DNA of 64,000 nucleotides, taken from contig NC_080673.1 of the NCBI RefSeq assembly GCF_030445035.2, forward strand, positions 154,562,216-154,626,215, read 5' to 3'. Both the position numbers and the translations under genes were made by a program. Positions 22,465 through 33,960 of the stretch are shown piece after piece; positions within the stretch are counted from its first letter, which is position 1; each line of letters opens with the position of its first letter. Below the pieces are notes generated by a model. It worked only from the letters and a program-made list of their open reading frames with translations, made no database searches and was not told where the DNA came from. Source of the stretch: Dasypus novemcinctus. Its lineage: Eukaryota > Chordata > Mammalia > Cingulata > Dasypodidae.

Positions 22465-22984
22465 GATGAGTTTGGTGAGGTTTCTTACATTAAATCATGG
22501 CTAGGCAGGGACATTGTTTAGCATTTTGTTTAGCTGTAGCTAAATGTTTAGCATTTTGTTTAGCTGCACCAGACAAAAGATTACATTAACAACTTTAAAA
22601 ATTAACAGAAATGATTTAGAAGTTATTGGAATGACTTGAATGATTTTAATTTCAATTTAAATCATTTGACAAGCAGTTTTAATACAGAGACCAAAGGAAA
22701 TAGGCTTTTTAGTTTTGATTTAGGTGTTTATATAGTTGTATTAATTTATATTAGTTAAATATTTTAAGTGCCATCCCCTGATAATTTACCCTTACAAAGT
22801 TTATATACTAGTATTTCTTTTTCTTTGATGTGAAGTTGGCAGTAGCAAAAATAATCTCAAATAATTAATAAATATTTGACATTGTTAATATCATGCTTGC
22901 AATGTAGTAAAGTTTCTTGTCTTTTTGTCAACTTTGCTGAAATAAATATCACATTGTCTAATAGTTTGTTTATTTTTATTTTTA
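22465..22984. other. SCFD2 intron 1, no recognised feature
   Basis: AT-rich, with a small tandem duplication 'gcattttgtttagctg' at 22520-22566. Nothing else identified. Confidence 0.4.
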
Positions 22985-22991
22985 ATAAGCT

Positions 22992-23645
22992 TTTTTTTTT
23001 TTTAGAAAAGTTTCAGTTTTACATAAAAATTTAGCAGAAAGTACAGGGAGTTCCTGTATACCCCCCTCCTACAGCAGAGTTTTCCCTATAATTAACATCT
23101 GGCATTAGTGTGGTGCATTTGTTAAAATTGATGAAACTATTGATATGCTATTATTAACTGAAGTATGTAAAACTAGATTAGGGTTTACTGTTTGTGTTAT
23201 ACAATTCTAAGGTTTTGACAAATGCATAATATTGTGTAGCTACCATTACGGTGTCATTGAGAGTGGTTTCACTGTTCCCCAAATACCTCGTGCCCCTCCC
23301 TGTTCATCCCTTTGCTACCAGCACCCTCCCTTCCCCAAACCCTGGCAACCACTGATCCTTTTATTGTCGATGTTTTTTGCCATTTCCAGAATATCATATA
23401 TTTGGAATCACACAGTATATAACCTTTTTCAAGTGGCTTTTTCACTTATCAATATGCATTTAATGTTCCTCCATGTCTTTTTATGGCTAGACAACTCATT
23501 TCTTTTTATTGCAGAATAATATATAACTCTTTGGATATACCACTGTTAATCTGTTCACTTATTAAAGGACATTTTGGGTACTTCCTATTTTTAGCAATTA
23601 TGAATAAAGTTTTTATAAATATTCATATACCAGTTTTTGTGTGGG
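22992..23645 (-). repeat. L1 3' fragment, antisense
   Basis: A T-run start is followed by the reverse complement of L1 3' sequence ('gggagttcctgtataccccc', 'acattagtgtggtgcattt'-like text, 'tggcaaccactgatcctttt', 'tttggaatcacacagtat'). Confidence 0.75.
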
Positions 23646-23654
23646 GTTTATTTT

Positions 23655-23765
23655 TTTCAGTAAATATTTATTGAGTACCTACTGTGTACCAAGTACTGTT
23701 CCAGGTGCTAAGGGGGAAACAGTGATGAATAAGATAGACTAGTTGCTTTCTCTTGAAGTGGTTGA
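23655..23765 (+). repeat. Ancient mammalian interspersed repeat fragment
   Basis: 'aaatatttattgagtacctac' and 'ccaggtgctaagggggaaac' belong to the same old family as 24890-25080. Confidence 0.45.
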
Positions 23766-24369
23766 TAAGCTCTCCGGGTTTAAAAAATATAGAAAGTTTG
23801 TTGTAATTGAGAAGTGAATGGCCTCTGAGGTCTTTCCCTCTAATTACAGCTTACTTTAGCTTATTTTACCATGTCTAGACCACCCAGAACCTTGTATTCC
23901 TCCAGAGTGCTTTGGACAGAGGTGATTTAAGTACATACAGCATTCTGAGGGTTGCTCTTCTAATTTGTTTCCAGGGACTATTAAAAAAGTAGACTTGATT
24001 AATGAATCCCTAAGAGGTTTGAGTCTTATTTCCTCTCCCTTTTCCTTCTTTTGAGATCAGCTAGAGTGCTTGGCTAATAGCCTTCAATTTCAGGTTGAAA
24101 AGGTGGGAGGTGGCGGTAATTCTGGGAGTTAAATTTGCTCTCTTGGTTCAGTTCTTCTGCATTTTAGCTTCATGTAAATATTTAAGTTAAATTCATTATT
24201 GAAGACTAACTCCCAGTCCAGTGAGTGATCCTTAACCCTTGGATTATGGTACAGTGGTGTTTTTATAGTTGCTTTAAAGTATGGTTTTGTTTTTAAGTGC
24301 TTAAATTTGAGACTATTAGCACTGGCTTGTATTTGAAGGCTTACTACTTTCTTAGCACTCTACATATAT

Positions 24370-24560
24370 AAACTATAAAATAAACTTTAATTTTCCCAAT
24401 GATTCTTTGAAGTATTAGAATTATCCCCATTTTACAGATGAGAAAACTGAGGCATAGAAGAGTTAAGTAACTTGCTCAAGGTTACACAGCTAGTAAGTAG
24501 AAGAGCTAGGTTTTGAACCCAAGCAATTTGTTTCAGGGACTGTGTTCGTAATAATTCCTA
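24370..24560 (+). repeat. MIR SINE
   Basis: 'ttttacagatgagaaaactg', 'agttaagtaacttgctcaag' and 'ttacacagctagtaagtaga' form the classic MIR core. Confidence 0.9.
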
Positions 24561-24889
24561 TGTGTCAGACAGTGGAAAAACCTTGAGAACTCTGTCCTGG
24601 ATAGTAGGGATGATGTTGATATGATGGTAAGGCTTGGCTATGTCTAGAAGTTAGCAGCTTCAGAGGATAATAATGCTGAAAACAGAGGTGGGGACTCTGG
24701 TGCTGTACTAGTATTCAGAAAAGTGATTTACGGCTAAATTGCTGGTTTTAGAGCCAGACCAAACTAACCTCCATCCTGGCTTAGTGACTCATTTGCTGTT
24801 TGACACTTGCTCAGCCTTTTTGGTGGTTTTCTCGTTTCTAAAGAGGGGAAAACTTTAACCTTAAATTGCTGTTGGAAGGAAAAATAATT

Positions 24890-25080
24890 CATTCCAAAGT
24901 ATTTATTGAACATTCATTGATCTAGGCATGGCTCAAGGAACTGAGGAAGTGGCAGTGCTAAAGATGTCAAAGTTCTTAATCTTATGAAGCTGCTTAGATG
25001 TTGACTGGGGATGAATACAGTAAACAAATTACTATATAAGGTTAGGTAGTGATAAGGGCTGCAAAGAAAAATGAAGGTGA
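24890..25080 (+). repeat. Ancient mammalian interspersed repeat fragment
   Basis: 'aagtatttattgaacattcattgatctaggcatggctcaa' in two adjoining phrases, then 'aggtagtgataagggctgca', match the old unassigned family. Confidence 0.45.
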
Positions 25081-25237
25081 GGGTGGTGATTTTGAAATAT
25101 GTCTACAAATTCTTTGTTACTTCTCCCTTCAAGAGGTGGAGCTGAAATTTCCCTCCCCTTTACCGTGGGTTAGACTTAGTGACTCCAAAAAATATAAAAA
25201 GGCTTATAAAAGAAATGATGGTGTGTAATTTTTTTAC

Positions 25238-25688
25238 TTGTTTGTTTTTAAAGATTTATTTTATTTATCTCTTCCTACCCCCTCACTGTTTTGCACTTGC
25301 TGTGTGTGTTCGTCTTTGTTTCTTTAGGAGGCACCGGGAACTGAACCCAGGGCCTCCAATGTGGGAGGGAGGCACCTAATCACTTAAACCACATCCGTTC
25401 CCTGCTTTGTTGTGTCTCTTATGTTTTTCCTCTTGTTGCATCATCTTGTCGTGTCAGCTCGCCATACCTATCTGTTGTGCCAGCTTGCCGTCCTTCTCTT
25501 CCTCTTTAGGAGGTATTGGGAACCTCTCCTCCGTTTTGTTGTGTCCCTTTTACATTTTTTTCTCTTGTGTCTCTTGTTTTGTCATCTTGTTGTGTCAGCT
25601 TGCCATGTCTGCCTGTTGCGCCAGCTTGTTGTCTTTTTTCCCATGTGGTAGGTGGACGCCCAATTGCCTGAGCTACATCCGCTTCCCA
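25238..25688 (-). mobile_element. DAS SINE, multi-head form
   Basis: 'aaagatttattttatttatct' tail, then several reverse head motifs ('ggaggcaccgggaactga' near 25328, 'ggtattgggaacctc' near 25512) and the final 'gagctacatccgcttccc'. Boundary duplications are unclear. Frames in this interval are SINE text. Confidence 0.82.
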
Positions 25689-25856
25689 ATAGCATATAAT
25701 TTCTAAGCAAATTAGAGTATGAGGTGAGATGTGCTGTAATAGGGCTAGGTGAAGAGTACCCTCTTATGGGCTGGTTATTTCACATGAGAACCATCTTAGA
25801 GAATCTTATTTTTAAAATTGGTCTCGGGAAGGGCTGGCATCAGTGTTTTTGTTTAG

Positions 25857-26285
25857 TTTTTTTTTTTTTTAACTGACGATATTTATTAAAATAACTGACT
25901 TAAGCATCTGCAATGGTGACTTCAACCTCTACTCCTGGCTCAATACTGACTGAAGTAATCTACTTAACAATCTCAGGAGGACTGTGCAGGTCAATGAGTC
26001 GCTTGTGATCTTCATCTGGAAATGATCCCATATCTTTGAACTTTCACCACAAGGAGTTTCTTTTGTAGTGATTCTTAGAGTCTTGGTAGGCATCTGAACC
26101 AGTCCCTTCACTTTGAGGTTCTTTTCATTTGCGCATCTAATCAAGTCAGCACACGCCTTCTCTAGAGACTTCATGTTGTGGCTGGTCAGGGTGATTCCAA
26201 TACGGTGAATCGCCACCTCTGGTTCCACAGGCGTCTTTCTGGTGTCCTTAAAAGCCATGGCTGTGGCTTGGCTTCCTGACCAACT
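25857..26285 (-). pseudogene. RPS20 (pseudogene): RPS20 processed pseudogene
   Basis: The minus strand from 26258 encodes [20 protein letters not shown] and continues as ribosomal protein S20 (uS10), a 119-residue component of the 40S subunit. There is no intron. After about 82 codons a one-base deletion (around 26005) shifts the frame. The remaining S20 C terminus continues in the next frame with an in-frame stop at a former Gln codon, and ends IADA. An AATAAA signal and a T-run on the plus strand (about 25857-25870), the copied poly(A) tail, mark it as a retrocopy. It lies antisense to SCFD2 in intron 1 and cannot make S20. Confidence 0.95.
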
Positions 26286-26445
26286 TGTTCCTTGGCGAGC
26301 ATGAACAATGGTGAGTCAGGAGGACGGGGAGATGAAGCTGTGGCTCCTATAGCGACCGCAGTTTTCTCAAAAAAGAGGTGTTTTTTACTTTTAAGCTCCT
26401 CTTGTATAAAAATGCCAGATGTAAGGTTGTTTGGGGAGATCTTTC

Positions 26446-26881
26446 TTTCTTTTTTTTTTTTTAGAGATTTACTTATTTATTTATTTATTTATTTTCCCCT
26501 TCCCCTCCCTGTTGTTTTTGCTGTGTCCATTTGCTGTGTGATCTTCTGTATCTGTATCTATTTCTTTTTGTATTCTCTTTTTCACTTTTTCTCCTCTAGG
26601 ATTCACCTGGATTTGATCCTAGGGACCTCTGATATGGAGAAAGGTTCCCTGTCAGCTGCATCACTTCAGTTCCTGGTTTCTATTGCGTTTCACCTTGACT
26701 CTCCCCTTCCTCTCTCTTGTGTTTTATCAACATCTTGCCTCATGACTCACTTACATGGGCACTGGCTCACTGCACAGGAACATTCTCTCTTCTTCTTTTT
26801 CACCAGGAGGCCCCAGGGATCGAGCCCATGTCCTCTCATATGGTAGGCAGAAACCCTATCACTTGAGCCATATCCACTTCC
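26446..26881 (-). mobile_element. DAS SINE
   Basis: T-rich tail, DAS body and terminal 'gagccatatccacttccc'. GGGAGATCTTT is repeated on both sides (26427-26443 region and 26883-26893). A long plus-strand frame across this and the RPS20 copy is chance. Confidence 0.85.
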
Positions 26882-27171
26882 CTGGGAGATCTTTTTAGAT
26901 CAATTTTGATTAGACCTTAGGGTGCATGAGGTTGAGATTCACAGCTTAGGATGTAGGAAGAGATGAAGAAGGAAGGTAGGCCAGGGTCAGATTCAAAAGG
27001 CCTTATATTCCATGTTCAGTGAAGAGCAATAACAGGCTTTTAGGCAGGCAAAGAGCATGTGCAGATTTCCTGTTGAAATTTCTGCTGTATAATGTGATGG
27101 GTTGATCCACTGATCAAGTGGGAACTGAGGGGTGAATCAGATTCAGATAGGGTTATTTTTGTTGTTGTTGT

Positions 27172-27353
27172 TTTTTAAGATTTATTTTTCTTCCCCCCTT
27201 CCTTCATTGTTTGCACTCGCTGTCTGCTCTCTGTGTCCATTTGTTGCATGCTCTCTGTCTGCTTATCTTCTTTTTAAGAAGTACTGGGAGCCTAATCTGG
27301 GGCCTCCTATGTGGTAGGCAGGCACCTAAGTGCTTGAGCCACATCTGTTTCCC
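27172..27353 (-). mobile_element. DAS SINE, short
   Basis: 'aagatttatttttc', 'tgtctgctctctgtgtcc', then 'gagccacatctgtttccc'. The body is shortened compared with the roughly 400-base form. Confidence 0.82.
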
Positions 27354-27359
27354 TTGTTT

Positions 27360-27830
27360 GTTTTTTATTTGGTTAAGTTTAGTGAGGTAGAATTTATATA
27401 CAGTGCAATTCATCCTTTATAGTATATAGTATATAGTTTTGCCAAACAACACAGTCAAGATATAGAACAGCTTCATCACTCCCCAAAATCTCCTCGTGCC
27501 CTTTTACACTCAGTCCTTCTCCTCCCCTTCCTCTCCAACTTTCCCTCCAGTTCCTGTGTCTTGGATCTGTTTTATGTCCCTAGAGTTTTGCCTTTTCAGA
27601 ATGTCATGTAAATGCAGTCATATATTATTTAGGTAAATATTATTATATAGTCATATATTTTTTATTTTTCTTCTTTCACTTAGCATAATATTTTTGAGAT
27701 TCATCGATGTCATTGCATTTATCAGTAGTTCATTCCTTTGTATTGCTGAGTACATCCAGTTGTGTAGGTATAGCATCAGTTTAATTTGTTCACCTGTTGG
27801 GCTGTATCTTTAAACTGTGTGAAGAGGAAT
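27360..27830 (-). repeat. L1 fragment, antisense
   Basis: Reverse L1 text: 'agtgaggtagaatttatatacagtg', 'ccaaacaacacagtcaagat', 'cagaatgtcatgtaaatgca', 'gcattctgt'-type and 'cattcctttgtattgctga'. Confidence 0.65.
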
Positions 27831-28070
27831 AACATTGAGATCTATTGGTTCACCTCTAATTCACTCATCACACTGTAGAGGGTGCTGTGATTTATAACTG
27901 TCCTGCACAAGCTTCTTTGAATAACTATTCAAACTATGGACTATCTAGATAAAAAGCATAAACTTATATTTCTCATGAAATTCAGCCCTCCCATCCATCC
28001 ATGGAAGACTCCGGCTTATGAACTCTTGGGTTAAAGGCAAGAAATCCTGGAGGCTAGATTGATTAGCAAA

Positions 28071-28537
28071 TGTATTAGCTAGCCAAAGGGGTGCTGATGC
28101 AAAATACCAGAAATTGGTTTTTACAAAGGGTATTTATTTGGGGTAGAAGCTTACATTTACCAGGCCATAAAGCATGTTACTTCCCTCATCAAAGTCTTTT
28201 TGCCATGTGTTGGAGCAAGATGACTGCTACCGTCTGCCAAGAGTTCAGGCTTCCTGGGTTTCTTTCTTCCCAGGGATTGCTTCTCTTTCCTCACAACCAG
28301 ACTCCTCTGTGTGCTTACTTCCTGGGGCTCCAGCTCAAGACTCCATCAAAACTCCAACTCTGTCCTTTGTCATGCCTTTTATCTGTGAGCCCCACCCACC
28401 AAGGAGTAGGGACTCAACATCCTATTGATGTGGCCCAATCAAAGCCCTAATCATAATTTAATCATGCCCAGGTAGAGACCAGTTTACAAACATCCGATAT
28501 CTATTTTTGGAATTCATAACTGTATCAAACTGCTACA
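28071..28537 (-). mobile_element. MaLR/ERVL-like solo LTR, antisense, 467 bp
   Basis: Begins TGTATTAGCTAGCCAAAGGG and ends ACTGCTACA, the same termini as the copies at 40897-41835 and 38469-38983. 'accagaaattggtttttaca' and 'aattcataactgtatcaaac' mark the ends. Confidence 0.85.
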
Positions 28538-29850
28538 GGAAGCAATTGTGATATCCAGGTTCAGGAATAATATGAGTTTAAGTTAGGTAAATTATAGGAA
28601 GGAGAAAGGAGAGGAGTTGAATACTTAAATTAGAAAATAATAGAATTGGTGGCTGATAAAATGGCAAAGATTTGAGGGAAGGATATGAAGATATGCCAAG
28701 TTTTCTAGCTTGGACAATTCTCTGAATCCTTTCACTGAAATAGGGAATATAAGAGAAGAATCAGGTTGGTGACAATATAATGAATATCATCTGATACACT
28801 TATCTAACATTTCTATGTGGGAACCAATGCTTATTGAATTAACTTTATCTGTCTTGTCTTATGATCTCATACCATACTCCACACTATCCCAAAGTCCTAC
28901 CTGGTGAACATCAAGCTTAAGCAGGTTTTTGACTGGTATCCTATATGCAGTTTAGTACATCCCCTGTGTCCTAGATCTGACTGATGTAAGGCAATCATAA
29001 GCTGAAAAGGTAGTGTTAGAAATAGCAGTATTAAAGGGAATCTAATAACTGACACTCCTTACCCCATGCACATTCCAAATCTGTTGAATATGAGATAAAG
29101 GTTTGCAAAAGAGGCCCAAATCATTTTATTATTTGTTAAAGAATGTGGCTTGTACCTATGGGCAAATGAGCTTCCTAATACTGAATCCCAGAGTTATAAG
29201 GTTCCTCATTCAACAGGACTGAAACTAAGCAAGTCTTTCTCCCTCTTCCCAAGGGCGGAACCTATCCTAGGAGTTGCAGAGCAGAGTTGATCCTGAAGTC
29301 TCAGGAGAAAAGTGATTGATTAAAGAAGTTGAAGCAAGTTCAGGAATGTTAAACTGATTGCTTAACAAGACATCAGGAGTCAAAGATAGGAGAAATGTAG
29401 TTAAAGTGAAACATCTGAAAGTGATGAAAGACAACACTGAGAAGACATGATAGAGAATCAGAAAGGAGCGAGCTCTTGTGAAATGTAGAGAAGGATTTTG
29501 TTGCACTTATATCTTTTGAACCGTTTGGCAGTGGGACTGAGCTCTTAAGAAGGCTCCTTGGTTCTTGTTCTCGCTTTATTCCATGTTAGTGGAGGCAAGT
29601 GAAGATGTTACATGCCTTACAGTAGTGACACTAATAATACATGTTCATGTAAAATCCACGGGGTCATACAGGAATGGTAACTTTCTAGTCCTGTTAACTA
29701 AAAAAGTTTAGCCTTCAAACAATTGGCTTAACTTAGTTAGATCTCAGATCCTGTAGTTGGAAGATATTTCAGTGTCAGTTCTACATATTCTTCCCTCTCC
29801 CTCCCCTCAGAACCTCTGGTGGCCACCACCTTTATATCAATGATACAAAT
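28538..29850. other. SCFD2 intron 1, no clear feature
   Basis: Probably old repeat at its left edge ('tatccaggttcaggaataa', 'ggctgataaaatggcaaag'), otherwise unassigned intronic DNA. Confidence 0.4.
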
Positions 29851-30425
29851 TAAACTAAACCTTCTGCTCTGTAAATGAGCGTAATAATACCTACTTATCA
29901 GAATTTTTTTTTTTAAGATTTATTTATTTATTATTTCTCTCCCCTTCCCCACCCCTGCCCCAGTTGTCTGTTCTCTGTGTCTATTTGCTGCATGTTCTTC
30001 TTTGTCTGCTTCTGTTGTTGTCAGTGGCACAGGAATCTGTGTTTCTTTTTGTTGTGTCATCTTGCTGCGTCAGCTCTCCCTGTGTGCGGTGCAATTCCTG
30101 GGCAGGGTGCACTTTCTTTCACGCTGGGCGGCTCTCCTTATGGGGTGCACTCCTTGCACATGGGGCTCCCCTACGTGGGGGACACCCCTGTGTGGCAGGG
30201 CACTCCTTGCGCGCATCAGCACTGCGCATGGGCCAGCTCCACACGGGTCAAGGAGGCCCGGGGTTTGAACCGTGGACCTCCCATGTGGTAGACGGACGCC
30301 CTAACCACTGGGCCAAGTCCATCACCTACTTATCAGAATTGTTGTAAGAATTAAGTGGATAATAATACCCAGCATGGAACTTAGTATCTGGTATATCCTA
30401 AGCCCTCAATAAATAATAGCTACTG
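29851..30425 (+). repeat. MIR SINE split by a DAS insertion
   Basis: 'gctctgtaaatgagcgtaata' before and 'ttgtaagaattaagtggata', 'ctggtatatcctaagccctc', 'aataaataatagcta' after the DAS copy form the MIR 3' half. Confidence 0.7.
29906..30323 (-). mobile_element. DAS SINE, full length
   Basis: Perfect 17-bp flanking repeat ACCTACTTATCAGAATT (29889-29905 and 30324-30340). The GC-rich body explains the overlapping frames in all three plus phases. Confidence 0.93.
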
Positions 30426-30599
30426 CGATGAAGATGATGATGATGAAGAAGATTCCTTGGGTTCCTGGTTTAGCCTTTCTGGCCTAGTTCTTCTGTCCCA
30501 TTGCTGTAACCTGGTAACCAAGAGAGGAAAGGAGAGAAACTTAATTCATTTGAAGTAGGTGGGATCAAAACAAGTAGATGTGACAAATCCCACCCATTG

Positions 30600-30715
30600 T
30601 TGGAAGGATATCTTCCAAGTAATGATGGCTTTTTAGGAGATAACTTGATTCATGGAAAGAGTCATTTCCATGGTCATGGAAATCCAAGACCAACTGTGTT
30701 ATTGGTCTTGGATTT
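30600..30715. repeat. Cluster of short palindromes
   Basis: Four perfect inverted repeats lie within 116 bases: TTGGAAG/CTTCCAA (30600-30618), CATGGAAA/TTTCCATG (30651-30672), ATTTCCATG/CATGGAAAT (30664-30683) and AAATCCAAGACCAA/TTGGTCTTGGATTT (30680-30715, 8-nt loop). The last could form a stable 14-bp hairpin. Origin unknown. Confidence 0.8.
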
Positions 30716-30767
30716 TAATTTGAGCTCATTAATTCATATGCTATTAAAGGAGTTAATACATATACAG

Positions 30768-31167
30768 GGGAAGTGGATGTGGCTTATCTGATAGAGCATC
30801 ATTTACCATACAGAGGGTCCAGGGTTCATTCCCCAGGGCCTCCTGACCCATGTGATAAGCTGGCCCATGTGCAGTACTACCGCACAAGGAGTGCCATGCC
30901 ACGCAGGGGTGCCCCCGTGTAGGGGTGCCTCACGAGCAAGGAATGCGCCCCATAAGGAGAGCCGCCCCACATAAAAAAAGCACAGCCCGCCCAGGAGTGG
31001 CGCCACACACACGGAGAGCTGATGCAGCAGGATGATGCAACAAAAAAGAGACAGTTTCCCAGTGCTGCTGAATAATGCAAGCAGATGCAGAAGAACACAG
31101 CGAATGGGCACAGAGAACAGACAACTGGGGGGAAAGGGGAAGAAATAAATAAAATCTTAAAAAATAT
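30768..31167 (+). mobile_element. DAS SINE, full length
   Basis: Head 'gggaagtggatgtggctta', DAS body and A-rich tail. Perfect 12-bp duplication ATACATATACAG at 30756-30767 and 31168-31179. Confidence 0.93.
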
Positions 31168-31394
31168 ATACATATACAGCACCTAGAGCATACCTGGCAT
31201 ACAAAATACACTCAATAAATACTGTCATTGGAACATGTTACCTTTCATTCATTCTTTCTTTCATCCAACAAATACTTAATGAGAACCTACTAACTTGTTC
31301 CATGCTAGACATCATAGGTGCAGAGCGAATTAGATAAATAGAATTGTTTCCATTGTGAATATTAGGTTCTAGTTGAGGGAAACTCTGCTATTCA

Positions 31395-31470
31395 TAAGCC
31401 TTACCTTCTTGGTCAGATCTGTAAGCCCTTCTGGGTCTTAGTGTCTTCATCAGTAAAATGAAGAAATTAT
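31395..31470 (+). repeat. MIR-like fragment
   Basis: 'gtcttcatcagtaaaatgaaga' and the following 'ttttcagctctaaaatttg' are MIR-type core text. Short and diverged. Confidence 0.5.
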
Positions 31471-31863
31471 TTTCAGCTCTAAAATTTGTGCATAGTATCA
31501 TCCTATGACACTTTTTACCTTGCAAACTATATGTTGATCGTTTATTAATTTATTAAGCAAAACTTACTGATACCCACCATATGTAGGCCCCGTACCACAT
31601 GCTGGGAATATTTGAGGTAACCCAGGTAGACATGGTACTTTCCATCATGGAGCATTGAGGCCAACATATGAGGCACATGTTCAGTAGGTAACTGAGTGTG
31701 ATCAGTGTTAAAAAGGGCAAAATAGTAAGCTTATGTTATTGATGTGTGTAATAGAAACAAAAATTTGTTATTTTTTTTGTATAGAAGGGACATTCTAAAA
31801 CAGTTATCCAGCTTTTTTTCCCTCCCATTTTGTGAGCTTTTATTTTTTTGTCTGTGTCAACAG

Positions 31864-32032
31864 GTGCAGTTGGACATCATGGAGACAACTTAGTAGAGAA
31901 GATAATTTCAGTGCTTCCCCAGCTTCCAGGCCACACAAACGATGTGATGGTTAATATGGTGGAACTCACTGCACTCCAGACTAAAGAGGAGAATCATAAT
32001 ATGATTGCACCAGGCTGTCTCGCACAATCTAA
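31864..32032 (+). CDS. SCFD2: SCFD2 coding exon 2
   Basis: The exon follows a pyrimidine-rich tract and acceptor CAACAG. The G left from exon 1 plus GT gives Gly, and the frame continues AVGHHGDNLVEKII, then LPQLPGHTNDVMVNM, a highly conserved SCFD2 stretch. It ends ..TCT-AA before donor GTAAGT, leaving two bases of a split codon (Asn or Lys). Its 169 nt add 56 codons, so both exons give 335 codons plus two bases. Intron 1 is 19,921 nt. No stop or shift is present, so the gene appears functional. The segment is part of the Sec1-like fold; specific residue roles are not known to me. Confidence 0.96.
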
Positions 32033-32590
32033 GTAAGTGATGTAGTTTTTTTTCTCCCACCTTTCTCCCTCTTTCCCTTTCTTTCTCTTCTAGACTGAGT
32101 GTTCCTGCAGAACAGGAACAATGAAGAGTTGCTCTAGTTGAAAAATACATCGTGGATAGATTTATTTAAAAAGGCATTTTAAAAATTTTGAAATAACTAT
32201 ATCCATTAAATGTAATAATAATATGGCATTTCCTTTGCCGGTAATTACTTTAGAATTGAACAGGTGACAAGAGGGTAAGACTTCTTAGGCTTCTTCATCA
32301 AGTTTCCCTGCTTCTGAAAATGACTCAAGAAAGAGATTCATCTTCCTCAAACCTCCAAACACTATCCATTAACTTCCAGGATTCTGACGTAAGTCCTCAA
32401 ACTGCTACAGCCATTTTGCACATATCTAGAAGTTGATGCTAACATGTGGGAGGTGGGCTGACCAAGGTACAGCTGTGGGTGCCTTCATGTGCTGTGTCTG
32501 GACATCAAATTATGTAGGAGGATATATTTCCTTATTTGTGTCATCCAAATTGATTGCTATTTTCTATTACTTGCAACCAAAAACATCCTA
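32033..32590. other. SCFD2 intron 2, start, no recognised feature
   Basis: Consensus donor GTAAGTGA at 32033, then unassigned intronic DNA. Confidence 0.5.
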
Positions 32591-32604
32591 TCAGATACAT
32601 TTTC

Positions 32605-33009
32605 TTTCTTTTTTTTTTTTTAAAGATTTATTTCATATATTTCTCTCCCCTTCTACCCCATTGTCTGCTCTCTGTGTCCATTTGCTGTTCTTCTGCATCT
32701 GCTTGCATTGTCAGGCAGCACTGGGAAACTGTGTCTCTTTTTTGTTGTGTCAGCTCTCCATGTGTGCGGCACCACTCCTGGGTGGGCTGCGCTTTTTTCA
32801 CATGGGGTGGCTCTCCTTGAGGGGCACACTCATTGTGCGTGGGGCACCCCTATATGGGGGTGCCTCTGCGTGGCATGGCACTCCTTGCACATGGCAACAC
32901 TGTGCATGGGTCGGCTCACCACACGGGTCAGGGGGCCCTGGGTATTGAACCCTGGACCCCCCATTTGGTAGGTGGATGCTCTATCAGTTGAGCCACGTCT
33001 GCTTCCCTA
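32605..33009 (-). mobile_element. DAS SINE, full length
   Basis: AGATACATTTTCT repeats on both sides (32593-32605 region and 33011-33023). T-rich tail left, tRNA-like head 'gagccacgtctgcttccc' right. Confidence 0.92.
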
Positions 33010-33024
33010 CAGATACATTTTCTA

Positions 33025-33960
33025 TACCTCATTCTTTCATCTGTAAAATGAAGACATTAGTCTAAATGACTTCTTTTTTTTAAAATATATTTTTTAAAAG
33101 ATACTTAGATTATACAAAATGTTACACAGAAAAATATAAGTGATTCGCATATGCCCTACTCCCCACACCATATACTCTTCCCCACATTAACTTCTTTCAT
33201 TAGTGTGGTACATTCATTGCAATTGATAAGCACATTTGGAGCATTGCCACTAAGCATGGATTATAGTTTACAATGTAGTTTACACTCTTTCCCACTCAAT
33301 TCTGTAAGTTATGGCAGAATATATAATGACTTGTATCTGTTGTTGCAGTATCATTCAGGACAATTCCAAGTCCCGAAAATTCCCCCTATTATACCTCTTT
33401 TTCCCTCTCCCAACCTTCAGCACCTCTAATGACCACTGTCTCTGCATCAATGATATCATTTCTTCCATTGCTGGAATCACAATAAATCTATAGTAAAATA
33501 CCAGTAAATCCACTCTAGTCCATATTTTATTCCCCAATCCTGAGGATTCTGGGATGGTGATGTCCACTCCACCTGAAATTGAGAGGGGGCCTCAATCCCA
33601 TATGGCTGATGGATGGGACTCTCTCTTGCTTGCAGTTGTAGACTCAGTTCCTTGGTATAGTGGTTGTCCATCCTCATCTACTTGTTAGTTGTCCTGGGTG
33701 AGTCCAATGAACTGGAGAGTAGGTATTGCAACTCCACTGAGGCTCAGGGCCTAGCTGGCCCATGGACAACCCAGAGATTCAAGTCTCCTGGATATACACC
33801 AACCCCCGTGCCAACTATAGATTTAATAAAAGGAACAGAAGAGGCATGTGTAGAGAAGTCACAACTGTGTCCAACTCTGTCACACTTGGGAGCACTTAAA
33901 TGACTTCTAATACTCTTCTTGGGTTTAAAATTAAAATTACTCTAAATTGAGGTCCTGCTG
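33025..33960 (+). repeat. MIR fragment split by an L1 insertion
   Basis: 'tttcatctgtaaaatgaagac' on the left continues as 'taatactcttcttgggttta' after the L1. Confidence 0.5.
33075..33895 (-). mobile_element. Lineage-specific L1 3' end, antisense
   Basis: T-run start, flanked by a 13-bp duplication (C/T)TAAATGACTTCT (33062-33074 and 33896-33908). Strongly similar to 8373-9349 over its whole length but truncated about 160 bases earlier at its 5' end. Confidence 0.8.

Noticed and set aside
26292..26846. 184-codon plus-strand open frame
   Set aside because: It starts beside the RPS20 retrocopy and runs through a DAS SINE; no conserved product or splice sites.
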